Of a DNA stretch of 64,000 bases, positions 28,660-38,828 are shown piece by piece. The notes beneath the pieces are model-generated. The model saw only the letters and a program-made list of their open reading frames with translations. It was not told the DNA's origin and ran no database searches. How positions within the stretch are numbered: the first letter of the stretch is position 1; each line of letters starts with the position of its first letter. Source of the DNA: Haemophilus parainfluenzae T3T1 (GTDB lineage: Bacteria; Pseudomonadota; Gammaproteobacteria; Enterobacterales; Pasteurellaceae); contig NC_015964.1 in the NCBI RefSeq assembly GCF_000210895.1, positions 1 to 64,000 on the forward strand. The letters run 5' to 3'. A program made the position numbers and the translations under genes.

Positions 28660-29931
28660 TTAAAATTGGGCTTTCACGTGTTCAATCAAATTGGCCACAT
28701 CAATGGTTTGCTGCTCTGCTGCGCCAAGTAAGTGTTTTACCACAACTTGATTATTTTGTACTTCACTTTCGCCAAGCACAAGAGCCAGAGTCGCACCAGA
28801 CTTATCTGCGCGTTTAAATTGTTTTTTAAAGTTACCACCGCTGCAATGCAACATTGTACTTAAGTGCGGTAATTCTGAGCGAAGTTTTTCCGCTAGTTGG
28901 AATGCGGCTAACGTTGTACCTTCACCTTGATAAACAACGTAAATATCTACCGCACTTTTTACCGGAATCGATTTATTCACTTCTTGAACGAGTAACACTA
29001 AACGCTCTAAGCCCATTGCGAAACCGACACTGCTGGTTGCGTGACCACCAAGTTGCTCAACTAAGCCGTCATAACGTCCGCCACCACATACAGTACCTTG
29101 CGCACCTAATGCTGATGTCACCCATTCAAATACGGTTTTATTATAATAGTCTAAACCACGTACCAATTTTGGATTAATTTCATATTGAATACCCACCGCA
29201 TCTAATAGACCGCATAACTGCGCAAAATGCTCGCGACTTTCATCATCTAAATAATCCAATAATTTTGGCGCGCCGTCCAATACATCTTGTAATGCTTGAT
29301 TTTTAGTATCCAAAATACGTAATGGATTTTTTACAAGACGTTCTTTCTCTTCTTCGCTCATTAAATCTTGGTGATTTTCTAAGAAAGCCACTAATGCAGA
29401 ACGATAGTTTGCACGTGCTTCTAATGAACCAATCGAATTTAATTGAAGAGAAACATGTTGATCAATACCTAATGCTTTCCACAAACGAGCCGTTAAAATA
29501 ATTAGCTCCGCATCAATTTCAGGGGTTGCGATACCGAATACTTCTACACCTGCTTGATGAAATTGACGGTAACGACCTTTTTGTGGACGTTCATGACGGA
29601 ACATCGGTCCCATGTACCATAAACGTTGTTCATTGTTGTAAATCCAACCATGCTCAATCGCAGCACGCACACATCCTGCCGTACCTTCTGGACGAAGCGT
29701 TAATTGCTCATCATTATCCCAAAATGTGTACATTTCTTTTGAGACAACATCTGTGACTTCACCAATTGCACGAGCAAATAATGGCGTACTTTCCACGATT
29801 GGCATACGCACTTCTGAATAGCCGTAGCTGCTTAAAATTTGGCGAACCTGTCCTTCAATCCATTGCCAAAGTGGAGATTCAGTTGGGGAACAGTCATTCA
29901 TCCCACGAATTGCTTGAATATTTTTTGCCAC
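28660..29931 (-). CDS. hisS: histidine--tRNA ligase
   Basis: Class II synthetase charging tRNA-His. 423 residues. Motif 2 [16 protein letters not shown] at 111-126, histidine-binding [14 protein letters not shown] and motif 3 [13 protein letters not shown]-terminal anticodon-binding domain from ~325. ATG at 29931, nine bases after ispG. Two USS cores lie within the coding region. Confidence 0.98.
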   Translation of the reverse strand: MAKNIQAIRGMNDCSPTESPLWQWIEGQVRQILSSYGYSEVRMPIVESTPLFARAIGEVTDVVSKEMYTFWDNDEQLTLRPEGTAGCVRAAIEHGWIYNNEQRLWYMGPMFRHERPQKGRYRQFHQAGVEVFGIATPEIDAELIILTARLWKALGIDQHVSLQLNSIGSLEARANYRSALVAFLENHQDLMSEEEKERLVKNPLRILDTKNQALQDVLDGAPKLLDYLDDESREHFAQLCGLLDAVGIQYEINPKLVRGLDYYNKTVFEWVTSALGAQGTVCGGGRYDGLVEQLGGHATSSVGFAMGLERLVLLVQEVNKSIPVKSAVDIYVVYQGEGTTLAAFQLAEKLRSELPHLSTMLHCSGGNFKKQFKRADKSGATLALVLGESEVQNNQVVVKHLLGAAEQQTIDVANLIEHVKAQF

Positions 29932-29940
29932 GAGTTTTCC

Positions 29941-31047
29941 TTAAATAATTCGATTTTTTGGATCTTGTTGTGCAACTTTGGCACGAATTTTTGCTTCTAA
30001 TTGGTCAATAATCGCGTCGTTATCAAAACGTTCTTTTTGACGCTCACCATCTAAATAATAACCACTTTTCTTATTACCACCGGTAACGCCAAGGTCAGAC
30101 ACCAATGCTTCACCAGGGCCATTTACCACACAACCAATAATAGATACATCCATTGGGGTAATAATATCTTCTAAACGTTGTTCTAATGCATTCACCGTGC
30201 CGATCACATCAAACTCTTGACGAGAGCAAGTTGGACAAGCAATAAAGTTAATCCCGCGAGAACGAATACGTAATGATTTTAAAATATCAAAACCAACTTT
30301 GATTTCTTCTACAGGATCGGCGGCTAAAGAGACACGCAAGGTATCACCAATGCCTTCTGCTAACAACATCCCTAAACCAATTGCTGACTTCACAGAGCCC
30401 GCACGTGCGCCACCTGCTTCCGTAATACCTAAATGCAACGGCTGTTTAATGGCTTTTGCCAGTAAACGGTAAGATTCCACCGCCAGGAAGACATCGGATG
30501 CTTTTACGCTCACTTTGAATTGATCGAAGTTTAAACGATCCAAGATCTCAACGTGGCGTAACGCTGATTCTAACAAGGCTTCTGGTGTTGGCTCGCCAAA
30601 TTTCTCTTGAATATCTTTTTCTAATGAGCCAGCATTGACACCAATACGGATCGGGATATTTTTATCACGCGCGCAATCTACCACTGCACGAATACGATCT
30701 TCACGACCGATATTGCCTGGATTAATACGTAAGCAATCCACCCCATATTCAGCCACTTTTAACGCAATACGATAGTCAAAATGAATATCCGCCACCAATG
30801 GCACATTTACTTGCTGTTTAATGATTTTAAACGCTTCGGCGGCATCCATGGTAGGTACAGAAACACGCACGATATCTGCGCCGACGCGTTCCAACGATTT
30901 AATCTGTGCAACGGTCGCTTCAACATCCGTTGTGCGAGTATTTGTCATGGATTGTACGGCAATCGGTGCATCACCACCGATTGGTACATTGCCCACATAA
31001 ATTTTTGTCGATTCACGACGTTTGATAGTAGGTTTTACTGCTGACAT
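29941..31047 (-). CDS. ispG: 4-hydroxy-3-methylbut-2-en-1-yl diphosphate synthase
   Basis: Iron-sulfur enzyme of the MEP isoprenoid pathway. 368 residues, TIM-barrel then reductase-like domain; 4Fe-4S ligands C271, C274 and C306, and the neighbouring E313 in VVNGPGEA. Follows rodZ closely in the row rlmN-pilF-rodZ-ispG-hisS-yfgM, which is conserved in this family. Confidence 0.97.
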   Translation of the reverse strand: MSAVKPTIKRRESTKIYVGNVPIGGDAPIAVQSMTNTRTTDVEATVAQIKSLERVGADIVRVSVPTMDAAEAFKIIKQQVNVPLVADIHFDYRIALKVAEYGVDCLRINPGNIGREDRIRAVVDCARDKNIPIRIGVNAGSLEKDIQEKFGEPTPEALLESALRHVEILDRLNFDQFKVSVKASDVFLAVESYRLLAKAIKQPLHLGITEAGGARAGSVKSAIGLGMLLAEGIGDTLRVSLAADPVEEIKVGFDILKSLRIRSRGINFIACPTCSRQEFDVIGTVNALEQRLEDIITPMDVSIIGCVVNGPGEALVSDLGVTGGNKKSGYYLDGERQKERFDNDAIIDQLEAKIRAKVAQQDPKNRII

Positions 31048-31065
31048 TCTTTCGTAAATTATTCG

Positions 31066-32097
31066 TTAAGGTTTTGGTAATTTAAATTTAGCCACACGGC
31101 CATCAACGGTAAGCGGATACGCTTCGCCTTTATAAGTAATACGAACGTTACCCGGCGCACCGATAATCAACGCATAGTCATTACCATTAAAGGTTAAGAC
31201 TTCGCCTTGTTTATATTCTTTTTGTGCTAATACTTTACGGTTTTGGTCTTTCACACTAATCCAGCTTGAATTTTTGGTAATCTCAATAACAAGATCACCC
31301 TTCGCTGTTGTTGGTGCTTCAGAAATAGCAGGGTTTTCAACCGCACTTTGTGCATCTGGCACGGTTGGCTCTGTTGTGGGTTCTGTGTTAGGTAAGGTTT
31401 GTTCCACAACAGGGGCTTGAACTTGTTCAACGATAGGGGCTGAAGTTGCGCCAGTTGAAACTTCTGCGTTTACTGGTTGAGATTTATTTTCTTGAGTATT
31501 TGAAACAGCGGGTTCAGCAGCGGCATTATTTGTTGTTTCCGCTACTGGCGTAGTTCCATTGTTTGACACCGCAGGCTGACTATTTACTGTTACTGGAATT
31601 TCATTTGAATGAGTAACCGGCACCTCTGCTGTTTTTTCTTTTTCAACGTAGGTTTGCACTAAATTATCACGTTCTTCGTTTGATTTTTGATAATTCTGCC
31701 ACCACCATAAGCCTGTCATCCCAACAGCTGCGAGTAAAATAATGGTTGTAAGTGTGCCGACCCAGCGACTATGAGAAGAGTATTGGTTTACTGAACGCGT
31801 CGCGCGTGCATTTTTACCTAAATCGTTTTTGTATGCTTCACCAAAGGTTAAATGCGCCCATTCGCTCTCAGGAATACGTAAAAATTTTGTATAACTACGC
31901 ACATATCCTTTCATAAAAGTTGATGGCACATTTTTTTGGACAAATTCATTATTTTCTAATTTTTCCAAAATACTTGGGCGCAAAGAAATTGCCTTTGCCG
32001 CATCTTCCAGAGAAAGATTTAACGCTTCGCGAGTTTGACGAAGTCTATCCCCAAAAGAGAGGTCTGTTTTTTCAGTTTGTTCGACGATTGTATTCAT
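31066..32097 (-). CDS. rodZ: cytoskeleton protein RodZ
   Basis: Links MreB to the cell-wall elongation machinery. 343 residues from the ATG at 32097 (MNTIVEQTEK); an open extension to 32169 overlaps pilF closely and lacks support. HTH domain 17-85 (LRQTREALNLSLEDAAKAI), basic linker, one span near 115-135, a long Pro/Thr/Glu-rich periplasmic linker, and a C-terminal DUF4115 beta domain. Confidence 0.9.
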   Translation of the reverse strand: MNTIVEQTEKTDLSFGDRLRQTREALNLSLEDAAKAISLRPSILEKLENNEFVQKNVPSTFMKGYVRSYTKFLRIPESEWAHLTFGEAYKNDLGKNARATRSVNQYSSHSRWVGTLTTIILLAAVGMTGLWWWQNYQKSNEERDNLVQTYVEKEKTAEVPVTHSNEIPVTVNSQPAVSNNGTTPVAETTNNAAAEPAVSNTQENKSQPVNAEVSTGATSAPIVEQVQAPVVEQTLPNTEPTTEPTVPDAQSAVENPAISEAPTTAKGDLVIEITKNSSWISVKDQNRKVLAQKEYKQGEVLTFNGNDYALIIGAPGNVRITYKGEAYPLTVDGRVAKFKLPKP

Positions 32098-32172
32098 AGG
32101 TATAAAAATAGAGAAATAGAAATAAAAAACTAAATACCAAATTTTAAAGTCGAAAGGGGCTTTTGGCAATGA

Positions 32173-32715
32173 TTATTTGAGCGTGCGGAGCTTTTCCGCT
32201 CTAGAAGGATCAACTTGGCGCAATTTCTCCAACGCTTGTTGATAAACATCGGTTTGTTTTCCGACAAAAGCACAAAGTGCCATGTTTTCGTAGGTATCGG
32301 CTTGATGATAATAATTCGGCGCAGCGAGTGCCGCATTAAATTGCGAATAAGCTTGTTCAAACTCACCTTGCCCACATAAAAAAGCACCGAAGTTGTTGTA
32401 CACGTCGCCTTGCTTATCGTCTAACTTAATCGCCTGTAAATAAGCTTGCTTCGCTTTTTCTGTATCGCCTTGTAATTGATAAAAATGCGCAAGTGCCGAG
32501 TGCACAAGATAATACCGCTCATCATGCTCAAAGGCTTTATCTAAATTAAGTTTTGCTTGAACAAAATCCTCTTGTTGCAAATAGCCTAAAGCCAATTCAA
32601 CGCGCGCTTTGGCTGCTTGTTGTTTATTAAAATCGACTGAAGACTGAGAAATGCAAGCAGAAAAAACAAAAGGAAAAATGACCGCACTTAGAATGTTAAT
32701 TGGGATTAATTTCAT
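32173..32715 (-). CDS. pilF: type IV pilus biogenesis/TPR lipoprotein PilF (PilW)
   Basis: 180 residues from the ATG at 32715; an upstream ATG at 32739 would displace the signal peptide. Lipobox FSAC, then TPR repeats (ALGYLQQEDFVQAKLNLDKA, AHFYQLQGDTEKAKQAYLQA and more). Outer-membrane pilotin-like lipoprotein for type IV pilus secretin assembly, relevant to DNA uptake in naturally competent Haemophilus. Confidence 0.88.
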   Translation of the reverse strand: MKLIPINILSAVIFPFVFSACISQSSVDFNKQQAAKARVELALGYLQQEDFVQAKLNLDKAFEHDERYYLVHSALAHFYQLQGDTEKAKQAYLQAIKLDDKQGDVYNNFGAFLCGQGEFEQAYSQFNAALAAPNYYHQADTYENMALCAFVGKQTDVYQQALEKLRQVDPSRAEKLRTLK

Positions 32716-32784
32716 CTTATCACTCCTCTCTCTTATCACTCTTATCCGGGCAGTTTTCCCTTTACAAGTATTGCTATATTTAGC

Positions 32785-33933
32785 TTAGTTAACAGCTTTC
32801 ACGTCAATACCTTCACCAAACTTACGCTTCATTGCTGTACGTTTGGTTCGGTCGATGACATCCCCCGCCAACTGACCACAAGCAGCATCAATATCATCAC
32901 CTCGGGTTTTGCGTACAATCACTGTAAAACCGTATTCCATTAATGTTTTTTGGAAACGATCAACACGACTATTTGAGCTTTTACCATAAGGCGCTTCTGG
33001 GAACGGGTTCCATGGGATCAAGTTAATTTTACACGGGGTATTTTTTAATACTTGAGCTAATTGATGCGCATGCTCTGTGCCATCATTCACGTGATCTAAT
33101 AACACATATTCAATTGTCACTTTACCATGGTTAGCATTCGATACTTCTAAGTATCTGTGTACCGAATCCATCAACATTTTGATGTTATATTTTTTATTGA
33201 TCGGCATAATTTCATCACGCAATTCATCGTTCGGTGCGTGAAGTGAAATAGCTAATGCCACATCAATCTTATCGCGCAACATATCGAGCGCTGGCACAAC
33301 ACCTGAAGTGGATAAAGTCACGCGTCGTTTAGATAATCCATACGCGAAATCATCCAGCATAATTTCCATCGCGGGTACAACATTGGCTACATTCAGCAAT
33401 GGTTCACCCATACCCATCATCACCACATTGGTTATCGGACGAACACCTGTGACACCAAAATTACCGATAATTTTTGATGCACGCCAAACCTGACCGATAA
33501 TTTCAGATACCGTTAAATTACGGTTAAAGCCTTGCTGTGCTGTTGAACAGAAGGTACAAGCTAACGCACAGCCTACTTGAGAAGAAACACAAAGTGTCGC
33601 GCGATCTGCTTCTGGAATATAGACCGTTTCAACTTGTTGTTCACCAACCTGCATCGCCCATTTAATCGTGCCATCCGCAGAGCGTTGTTCAACCGCCACT
33701 TCTGGTGCTTTAATTTCCGCGACCGCTTTTAATTTTTCTCGTAATTTTTTATTAATATTGGTCATATTGTCGAAGTTATCTTCGCCAAAATGATAAATCC
33801 ATTTCACTAATTGATCCGCACGAAATGGTTTCTCGCCTAATTCAGCAAAAAACTCACGCATCTGCTGACGCGTTAAATCCATTAAGTTAATCTTTTTTGT
33901 ATTCGTTTCGGATAAAAGGGGTTGTTCTAACAT
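32785..33933 (-). CDS. rlmN: dual-specificity RNA methyltransferase RlmN
   Basis: Radical SAM enzyme making 2-methyladenosine in 23S rRNA A2503 and tRNA A37. 382 residues; cluster ligands C122, C126 and C129 in GCALACTFC, the methyl-carrying C352 in DIDAACGQL, and the GMGEPL motif. ATG at 33933. Confidence 0.97.
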   Translation of the reverse strand: MLEQPLLSETNTKKINLMDLTRQQMREFFAELGEKPFRADQLVKWIYHFGEDNFDNMTNINKKLREKLKAVAEIKAPEVAVEQRSADGTIKWAMQVGEQQVETVYIPEADRATLCVSSQVGCALACTFCSTAQQGFNRNLTVSEIIGQVWRASKIIGNFGVTGVRPITNVVMMGMGEPLLNVANVVPAMEIMLDDFAYGLSKRRVTLSTSGVVPALDMLRDKIDVALAISLHAPNDELRDEIMPINKKYNIKMLMDSVHRYLEVSNANHGKVTIEYVLLDHVNDGTEHAHQLAQVLKNTPCKINLIPWNPFPEAPYGKSSNSRVDRFQKTLMEYGFTVIVRKTRGDDIDAACGQLAGDVIDRTKRTAMKRKFGEGIDVKAVN

Positions 33934-34234
33934 AAAGCCTCGTTATTACACATTACGGCGATGATGTTACTCAGAATTGAGCAACAAAAAGTTCGCATAT
34001 TAAAAATGAGCCGAGATTTTACAGATTTACTGACGGATAAGCTAGCAGATTTGAAAAACAAAGAAAATTTTGACCGCACTTCTTTGCGATCGCTATCGCA
34101 AAAATCAAAAAACAAAAGAAAAAAGTGCGGTTAAAAAACTTTAAATTTTTTCTCTTTCACACATCCCAAACCCTTACAAAAACTGATAGAATACAAGCTT
34201 TGTTTTATTCTCTAAGTTGGCTATATTAAAAGAT
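33934..34234. other. divergent intergenic region between rlmN and pbpG
   Basis: About 300 bases without a supported gene. Two USS cores face each other at about 34073-34081 and 34119-34127, flanking a GCGATCGCTATCGC palindromic patch (34087-34100). Promoters for both neighbours must lie here; no box is assigned. Confidence 0.5.
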
Positions 34235-35110
34235 ATGTTAAAAAAAGTTCTTTCTGTATTGTGTTTAGTGCCAGCAATGGCAACGGCACAATCTTATGTC
34301 GTGTATGATTTCACCCATGATCGCGTGCTCGAAAGTAGCTCACCGAATCATGTTCAACCTATCGCATCCGTCACTAAGTTAATGACTGCAAATGTGTTTC
34401 TTGAAAATAATCGAAACACAAATTGTACTGCATCGATTACTGACGACGATTACGATTACATCAAAGGCACACATACAAAATTACCAAAATACACGCCAAT
34501 TTCTTGTAATGAATTATTAAAAGCGATGCTCGTTCATTCTGACAACTATGCTGCTCATGCCCTTTCTCGCTCTGCGGGCATGAGTCGTTTGCAATTTATC
34601 CAAAAAATGAATGAAAAAGCACGAGAACTAGGCATGCGTTCTACCCGCTTTTCAGATAGTTCAGGTTTATCTGACAGCAACATTTCAAGTGTGATGGATC
34701 TGGTTAAATTGGCTAAATACTCTCTTAACAAAGCACAAATCAAAAACCTCTCGAATATGCCAAGCGCTTTCATTCAAGCTGGCGGACGTAGCGTTTTTGT
34801 TAAAAACACCAATAAATTAGTGCGTGAAGAAGTGTTTGATGCAGCAATTAATAAAACCGGTTATATTCGCGAATCTGGCTATAATTTAGTCTTTGTGAAT
34901 AAAAATCCATGTAATCGCGCTACCATTGGGGTGATCAGTTTAAATAACCATTCATCTGCGTTTCGTACTAACTTTACTAAAGGAAAATTGGAACAATACG
35001 GTTGTATCGCAGGGCGTAGCATGCACAACTTTACCGTTGATGAAGCCCAATATGAAGAAGGCTATGATGAAGCGGGTATGGATCGCCTAATCCAACAAGT
35101 TGGTGGTTAA
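34235..35110 (+). CDS. pbpG: D-alanyl-D-alanine endopeptidase (PBP7-like)
   Basis: Periplasmic serine DD-endopeptidase that cuts peptidoglycan cross-links. 291 residues from the ATG at 34235; a TTG 18 bases upstream is less likely. Signal peptide ending ATAQ. Active-site motifs are SVTK (S45, K48), SDN (102-104) and KTG (in NKTGYIRESG). The acidic tail is longer than in E. coli. Divergent from rlmN, as in H. influenzae. Confidence 0.93.
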   Translation: MLKKVLSVLCLVPAMATAQSYVVYDFTHDRVLESSSPNHVQPIASVTKLMTANVFLENNRNTNCTASITDDDYDYIKGTHTKLPKYTPISCNELLKAMLVHSDNYAAHALSRSAGMSRLQFIQKMNEKARELGMRSTRFSDSSGLSDSNISSVMDLVKLAKYSLNKAQIKNLSNMPSAFIQAGGRSVFVKNTNKLVREEVFDAAINKTGYIRESGYNLVFVNKNPCNRATIGVISLNNHSSAFRTNFTKGKLEQYGCIAGRSMHNFTVDEAQYEEGYDEAGMDRLIQQVGG

Positions 35111-35117
35111 TCATTTC

Positions 35118-35157
35118 AAAAAGAGCGGTCAATTTTGCACAAAATTTTCCGCTTTTT
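35118..35157 (+). terminator. terminator of pbpG
   Basis: AAAAGAGCGG...AATTTTG pairs with AAAATT...CCGCTTTTT, T-rich end. Confidence 0.75.
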
Positions 35158-35179
35158 AATTTTAACCACCTATCGATTT

Positions 35180-35198
35180 GATAATTATTTTCATTTGA
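35180..35198. promoter_or_regulatory. Fur-like box upstream of yfeA
   Basis: GATAATTATTTTCATTTGA matches the 19-base Fur consensus at 13 positions, 67-85 bases before the yfeA start. Iron (or manganese) repression of yfeABCD would fit. Confidence 0.6.
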
Positions 35199-35264
35199 AA
35201 ACCTTATAAAAAATGATATTATTCTACAGAATGCCAATCAATCATTATTTTTTAAGGAGATCTC

Positions 35265-36146
35265 ATGAAGCATTTATTTAAAAGCCTATCTGTTATCGCT
35301 CTAGGTTTAGCTACTTTACAAGCCGAAGCAAAATTTAAAGTGGTGACCACATTTACTGTTATTCAGGATATCGCACAAAATGTTGCGGGCGATGCTGCGA
35401 CGGTGGAATCCATCACTAAACCCGGTGCAGAAATTCACGAGTATGAACCTACCCCTAAAGATATTGTAAAAGCCCAATCTGCCGATTTAATTTTATGGAA
35501 CGGATTAAATTTAGAGCGTTGGTTTGAGCGTTTCTTCCAAAATATCAAAGACAAACCAGCCGTTGTGGTAACCGAAGGCATTACGCCACTGTCTATTTAT
35601 GAAGGCCCTTATAAAGATGCACCTAACCCACATGCTTGGATGTCGCCATCTAATGCGTTGATTTATGTCGAAAATATTAAAAATGCATTAGTTAAATACG
35701 ATCCGCAAAATGCTGATACTTATCAAAAAAATGCGGCAGCATATGCAGAAAAAATCAAACAGCTCGATAAACCTTTACGTGAAAAACTCTCACAGATTCC
35801 TGCCAACCAACGTTGGTTAGTCACCAGTGAAGGTGCCTTTAGTTATTTAGCGAAAGATTACGATCTCAAAGAAGGCTATTTATGGCCAATTAACGCTGAA
35901 CAACAAGGTACGCCTCAACAAGTGCGTAAACTTATCGATTTAGTGAAAAAAAATCATATTCCAGTGGTATTTAGTGAAAGTACCGTGTCAGCAAAACCTG
36001 CTCAACAGGTAGCGAAAGAAAGTGATGCTAAGTACGGCGGCGTACTTTATGTCGATTCTCTTTCTGCCGCTGACGGCCCTGTACCGACTTATGTCGATTT
36101 GCTCAATGTCACTGTATCCACCATCGTGAAAGGATTTGAAAAATAA
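35265..36146 (+). CDS. yfeA: periplasmic metal-binding protein of iron/manganese ABC transporter
   Basis: Cluster A-I substrate-binding protein (YfeA/SitA type) for Mn and Fe. 293 residues; signal peptide [20 protein letters not shown] ending before EAK. Metal ligand regions are the His in [22 protein letters not shown], the Glu in VFSESTVS, and the Asp in LYVDSLS. There is no His-rich loop, which argues against a ZnuA-type zinc carrier. AAGGAG precedes the ATG. First of yfeABCD. Confidence 0.93.
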   Translation: MKHLFKSLSVIALGLATLQAEAKFKVVTTFTVIQDIAQNVAGDAATVESITKPGAEIHEYEPTPKDIVKAQSADLILWNGLNLERWFERFFQNIKDKPAVVVTEGITPLSIYEGPYKDAPNPHAWMSPSNALIYVENIKNALVKYDPQNADTYQKNAAAYAEKIKQLDKPLREKLSQIPANQRWLVTSEGAFSYLAKDYDLKEGYLWPINAEQQGTPQQVRKLIDLVKKNHIPVVFSESTVSAKPAQQVAKESDAKYGGVLYVDSLSAADGPVPTYVDLLNVTVSTIVKGFEK

Positions 36147-37042
36147 TGACTGCACTTTCCGCTTCGATTTCCGTTAATGATGTAACCGTTCGTTACAACA
36201 ACGGGCACACTGCAATTTATGATGTTACCTTTGCATTACAAGGGGGAACAATCTGTGCCCTTGTCGGCGTAAATGGAAGCGGAAAATCAACGCTATTCAA
36301 AAGCATCATGGGCTTAATTAAACCACAGCAAGGCAATATTGCGCTTTGTGGTTTGCCAATTAATCGAGCATTGAAACAAAATTTGGTTGCTTATGTACCG
36401 CAAGCGGAAGAAGTCGATTGGCAATTTCCAGTCTCCGTTTATGATGTTGTCATGATGGGACGCTACGGCTATATGAATTTCCTACGCATTCCAAAGGCTG
36501 AAGACAAACAAAAAGTGCTCGAAGCGATGCAACGAGTAAACATCGAGCATTTAGCTGAACGGCAAATCGGCGAGCTTTCTGGTGGACAGAAAAAACGCGT
36601 ATTTTTGGCTCGAGCATTAGCCCAACAAAGTAAGATTATCTTACTCGATGAGCCTTTTACAGGTGTGGATGTTAAAACTGAAAATGCTATTGTGGAACTC
36701 CTTCGCCAATTACGTGCTGAAGGCCATTTAATTTTAGTTTCTACCCACAACTTGGGTTCTGTACCAGACTTCTGTGACCAAGTGGTGATGATTAACCGTA
36801 CTGTGATTGCTGCCGGTAAAACAGAAGATACATTCAATCAGCATAATTTGGAAAAAGTCTTTGGTGGTGTATTACGACACGTCAAATTATTAGGTGAAGA
36901 TCTGCATAATGATGAAGATAAACGTGCTGTCACCGTGCTTACGGATGATGAACGTCCCGTTGTCTTCTATGGTGAAACCAAAAATGATCCGCCCGCAACG
37001 GCTGTAAAATCCTGTCGTCTGCCTCCGTCTGACAAGGAATAA
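36146..37042 (+). CDS. yfeB: iron/manganese ABC transporter ATP-binding protein
   Basis: ATPase of the importer. 298 residues; Walker [10 protein letters not shown] (about 41-49), signature LSGGQKKR, Walker B IILLDEPF, switch His in VSTHNLG. ATG overlaps the yfeA stop by one base. The C-terminal ~50 residues are a polar extension beyond the ATPase fold, as in other YfeB. Confidence 0.95.
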   Translation: MTALSASISVNDVTVRYNNGHTAIYDVTFALQGGTICALVGVNGSGKSTLFKSIMGLIKPQQGNIALCGLPINRALKQNLVAYVPQAEEVDWQFPVSVYDVVMMGRYGYMNFLRIPKAEDKQKVLEAMQRVNIEHLAERQIGELSGGQKKRVFLARALAQQSKIILLDEPFTGVDVKTENAIVELLRQLRAEGHLILVSTHNLGSVPDFCDQVVMINRTVIAAGKTEDTFNQHNLEKVFGGVLRHVKLLGEDLHNDEDKRAVTVLTDDERPVVFYGETKNDPPATAVKSCRLPPSDKE

Positions 37043-37045
37043 GTC

Positions 37046-37897
37046 ATGCTTGAATATTTACTGGAACCTTTCTCCTATGAATATATGCAAAAAGCCATGT
37101 GGATAAGTGCCGCAGTTGGTGGTATTTGTGCCTTTCTTTCTGCCTATTTAATGTTGAAAGGTTGGTCATTAATTGGAGACGCGCTCTCTCATTCCGTGGT
37201 TCCGGGTGTGGCGATAGCTTATGCCTTTTCACTCCCCTATGCTTTAGGTGCTTTTTTTGCCGGCATTTTGGCCGCACTTTCCATTTTATGGATCAAATCC
37301 ATTTCTAAACTCAAAGAAGATGCCGTTATCGGCTTTATTTTCAGTACCTTTTTTGCCTTAGGTTTACTGATTATTTCCTTGAATCCAACCTCGATAAATG
37401 TGCAAAACATCATTCTCGGTAATATCCTCGGGATTGCCGATGAAGATATTTATCAAGTAGCCATCATTATGTTGATTTGCTTGGTCTTATTGCTTATTTT
37501 TTGGAAGGATCTGTTACTGATTTTCTTTGATGAAACGCAAGCGATTACAGTAGGTCTTTCGCCACTGTTTTACAAAGTCCTCTTTTTTACACTCTTGAGT
37601 GCTTGTGTCGTTGCCGCATTACAAACTGTCGGGGCGATTTTAGTGATAGCTATGGTAATCACACCAGGCGCCACCGCCTATTTACTCACAGATAAATTCA
37701 AAACTCTTATCAAAGTTGCGGTAGCATTAGGCGCAATCACTGGTTTTGTCGGTGTCTATTTAAGCTATTATCTCGATGGAGCCACAGGTGGTGTCATCGT
37801 GACATTGCAAACCTTGTTATTTTTATTAGCTTTTCTATTTTCGCCAAAATACGGATTAATGAGTCAAAAACGACGTAAGGCGGTGGCCCATGAGTGA
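37046..37897 (+). CDS. yfeC: iron/manganese ABC transporter permease
   Basis: First of two permeases. 283 residues, about eight spans, with the family motif GWSLIGDALSHSVVPGVA near residue 35. Overlaps yfeD by eight bases. A USS-like core lies inside. Confidence 0.94.
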   Translation: MLEYLLEPFSYEYMQKAMWISAAVGGICAFLSAYLMLKGWSLIGDALSHSVVPGVAIAYAFSLPYALGAFFAGILAALSILWIKSISKLKEDAVIGFIFSTFFALGLLIISLNPTSINVQNIILGNILGIADEDIYQVAIIMLICLVLLLIFWKDLLLIFFDETQAITVGLSPLFYKVLFFTLLSACVVAALQTVGAILVIAMVITPGATAYLLTDKFKTLIKVAVALGAITGFVGVYLSYYLDGATGGVIVTLQTLLFLLAFLFSPKYGLMSQKRRKAVAHE

Positions 37898-38723
37898 AAT
37901 ATTTGCGATTTTCCTTGAGCCATTTCAGTTTGACTTTATGCAAAATGCGTTACTCACCGCATTAGTGGTTGCTGTGATCTGTGCACTACTCTCTTGCTAT
38001 TTGGTATTGAAAGGATGGTCATTGATGGGCGATGCTATTTCCCATGCCGTCCTGCCTGGTATTGTATTAGCTTTTCTAGCCGGTATTCCATTGGTGATTG
38101 GAGCCTTTGTCTCAGGTATTGCCTGTGCCTTAGGAGTGGGTTATTTAAAAGAAAACAGTCGTATTAAAGAAGATACCGCGATGGGGATTGTATTTTCGGG
38201 AATGTTTGCCATTGGTTTGGTGCTGTTCACTAAAATCCAAACCTCACAACATCTCACACACATCTTATTCGGTAACGTATTAGGTGTAAGCCGACAAGAG
38301 CTGATTCAAACGGCTATCATCGCCTTGATTATTTTTATTTTGCTTGGATTAAAGCGTCGTGATTTTCTACTTTATTGCTTTGATCCGAGCCATGCCCGTG
38401 TTGCAGGTCTTTCGCCTAAATTATTGCATTATGGCTTACTCACATTACTCGCCCTCACCATTGTGAGTTCAATGCAAGTCGTTGGGGTGATTTTGGTTGT
38501 AGCCATGCTAATTGCACCAGGCATCACTGCGCTAACACTGACCAATCGCTTCGATAAGATGCTTGTTATCGCGATTATCAGCGCTGTAACTGCAAGTCTA
38601 TTAGGCGTGCTACTTAGTTATCATTTTGATGCATCTACTGGTGCATGCATTATTTTGTTACAGGCTGTATTTTTCTTAATTGCGCTAATTTATAGCAAAT
38701 TAAAAGTGCGATTAAATTTTTAA
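37890..38723 (+). CDS. yfeD: iron/manganese ABC transporter permease
   Basis: Second permease, 277 residues, clearly paralogous to YfeC (GWSLMGDAISHAVLPGIV). Ends the operon just before a terminator. In H. influenzae yfeABCD lies next to pbpG and rlmN, the same order as here. Confidence 0.94.
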   Translation: MSEIFAIFLEPFQFDFMQNALLTALVVAVICALLSCYLVLKGWSLMGDAISHAVLPGIVLAFLAGIPLVIGAFVSGIACALGVGYLKENSRIKEDTAMGIVFSGMFAIGLVLFTKIQTSQHLTHILFGNVLGVSRQELIQTAIIALIIFILLGLKRRDFLLYCFDPSHARVAGLSPKLLHYGLLTLLALTIVSSMQVVGVILVVAMLIAPGITALTLTNRFDKMLVIAIISAVTASLLGVLLSYHFDASTGACIILLQAVFFLIALIYSKLKVRLNF

Positions 38724-38726
38724 ATA

Positions 38727-38756
38727 AAAAAGCTAACAGAGATGTTAGCTTTTTTA
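38727..38756 (+). terminator. terminator of yfeABCD, probably shared with the DUF262 pair
   Basis: AAAAAAGCTAACA / TGTTAGCTTTTTT stem with A run and T run, between convergent genes. Confidence 0.88.
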
Positions 38757-38757
38757 T

Positions 38758-38812
38758 TAGGGATTGAGCTCCAGCAATGTTAGTGCTTCATAATGCTCGA
38801 GACTCAACTGCG
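38758..38812 (-). pseudogene. short remnant resembling the 3' end of rlmC
   Basis: On the minus strand, ending at a TAA, the frame reads LSLEHYEALTLLELNP. The intact rlmC at 42911 ends [14 protein letters not shown]. The pattern HYE-A/V-L-x-LL and the near-identical distance to the stop suggest an rlmC 3' fragment from another allele. It is only ~17 codons, so chance cannot be excluded. Confidence 0.4.
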
Positions 38813-38828
38813 ACTATCAGTAGTAAGA

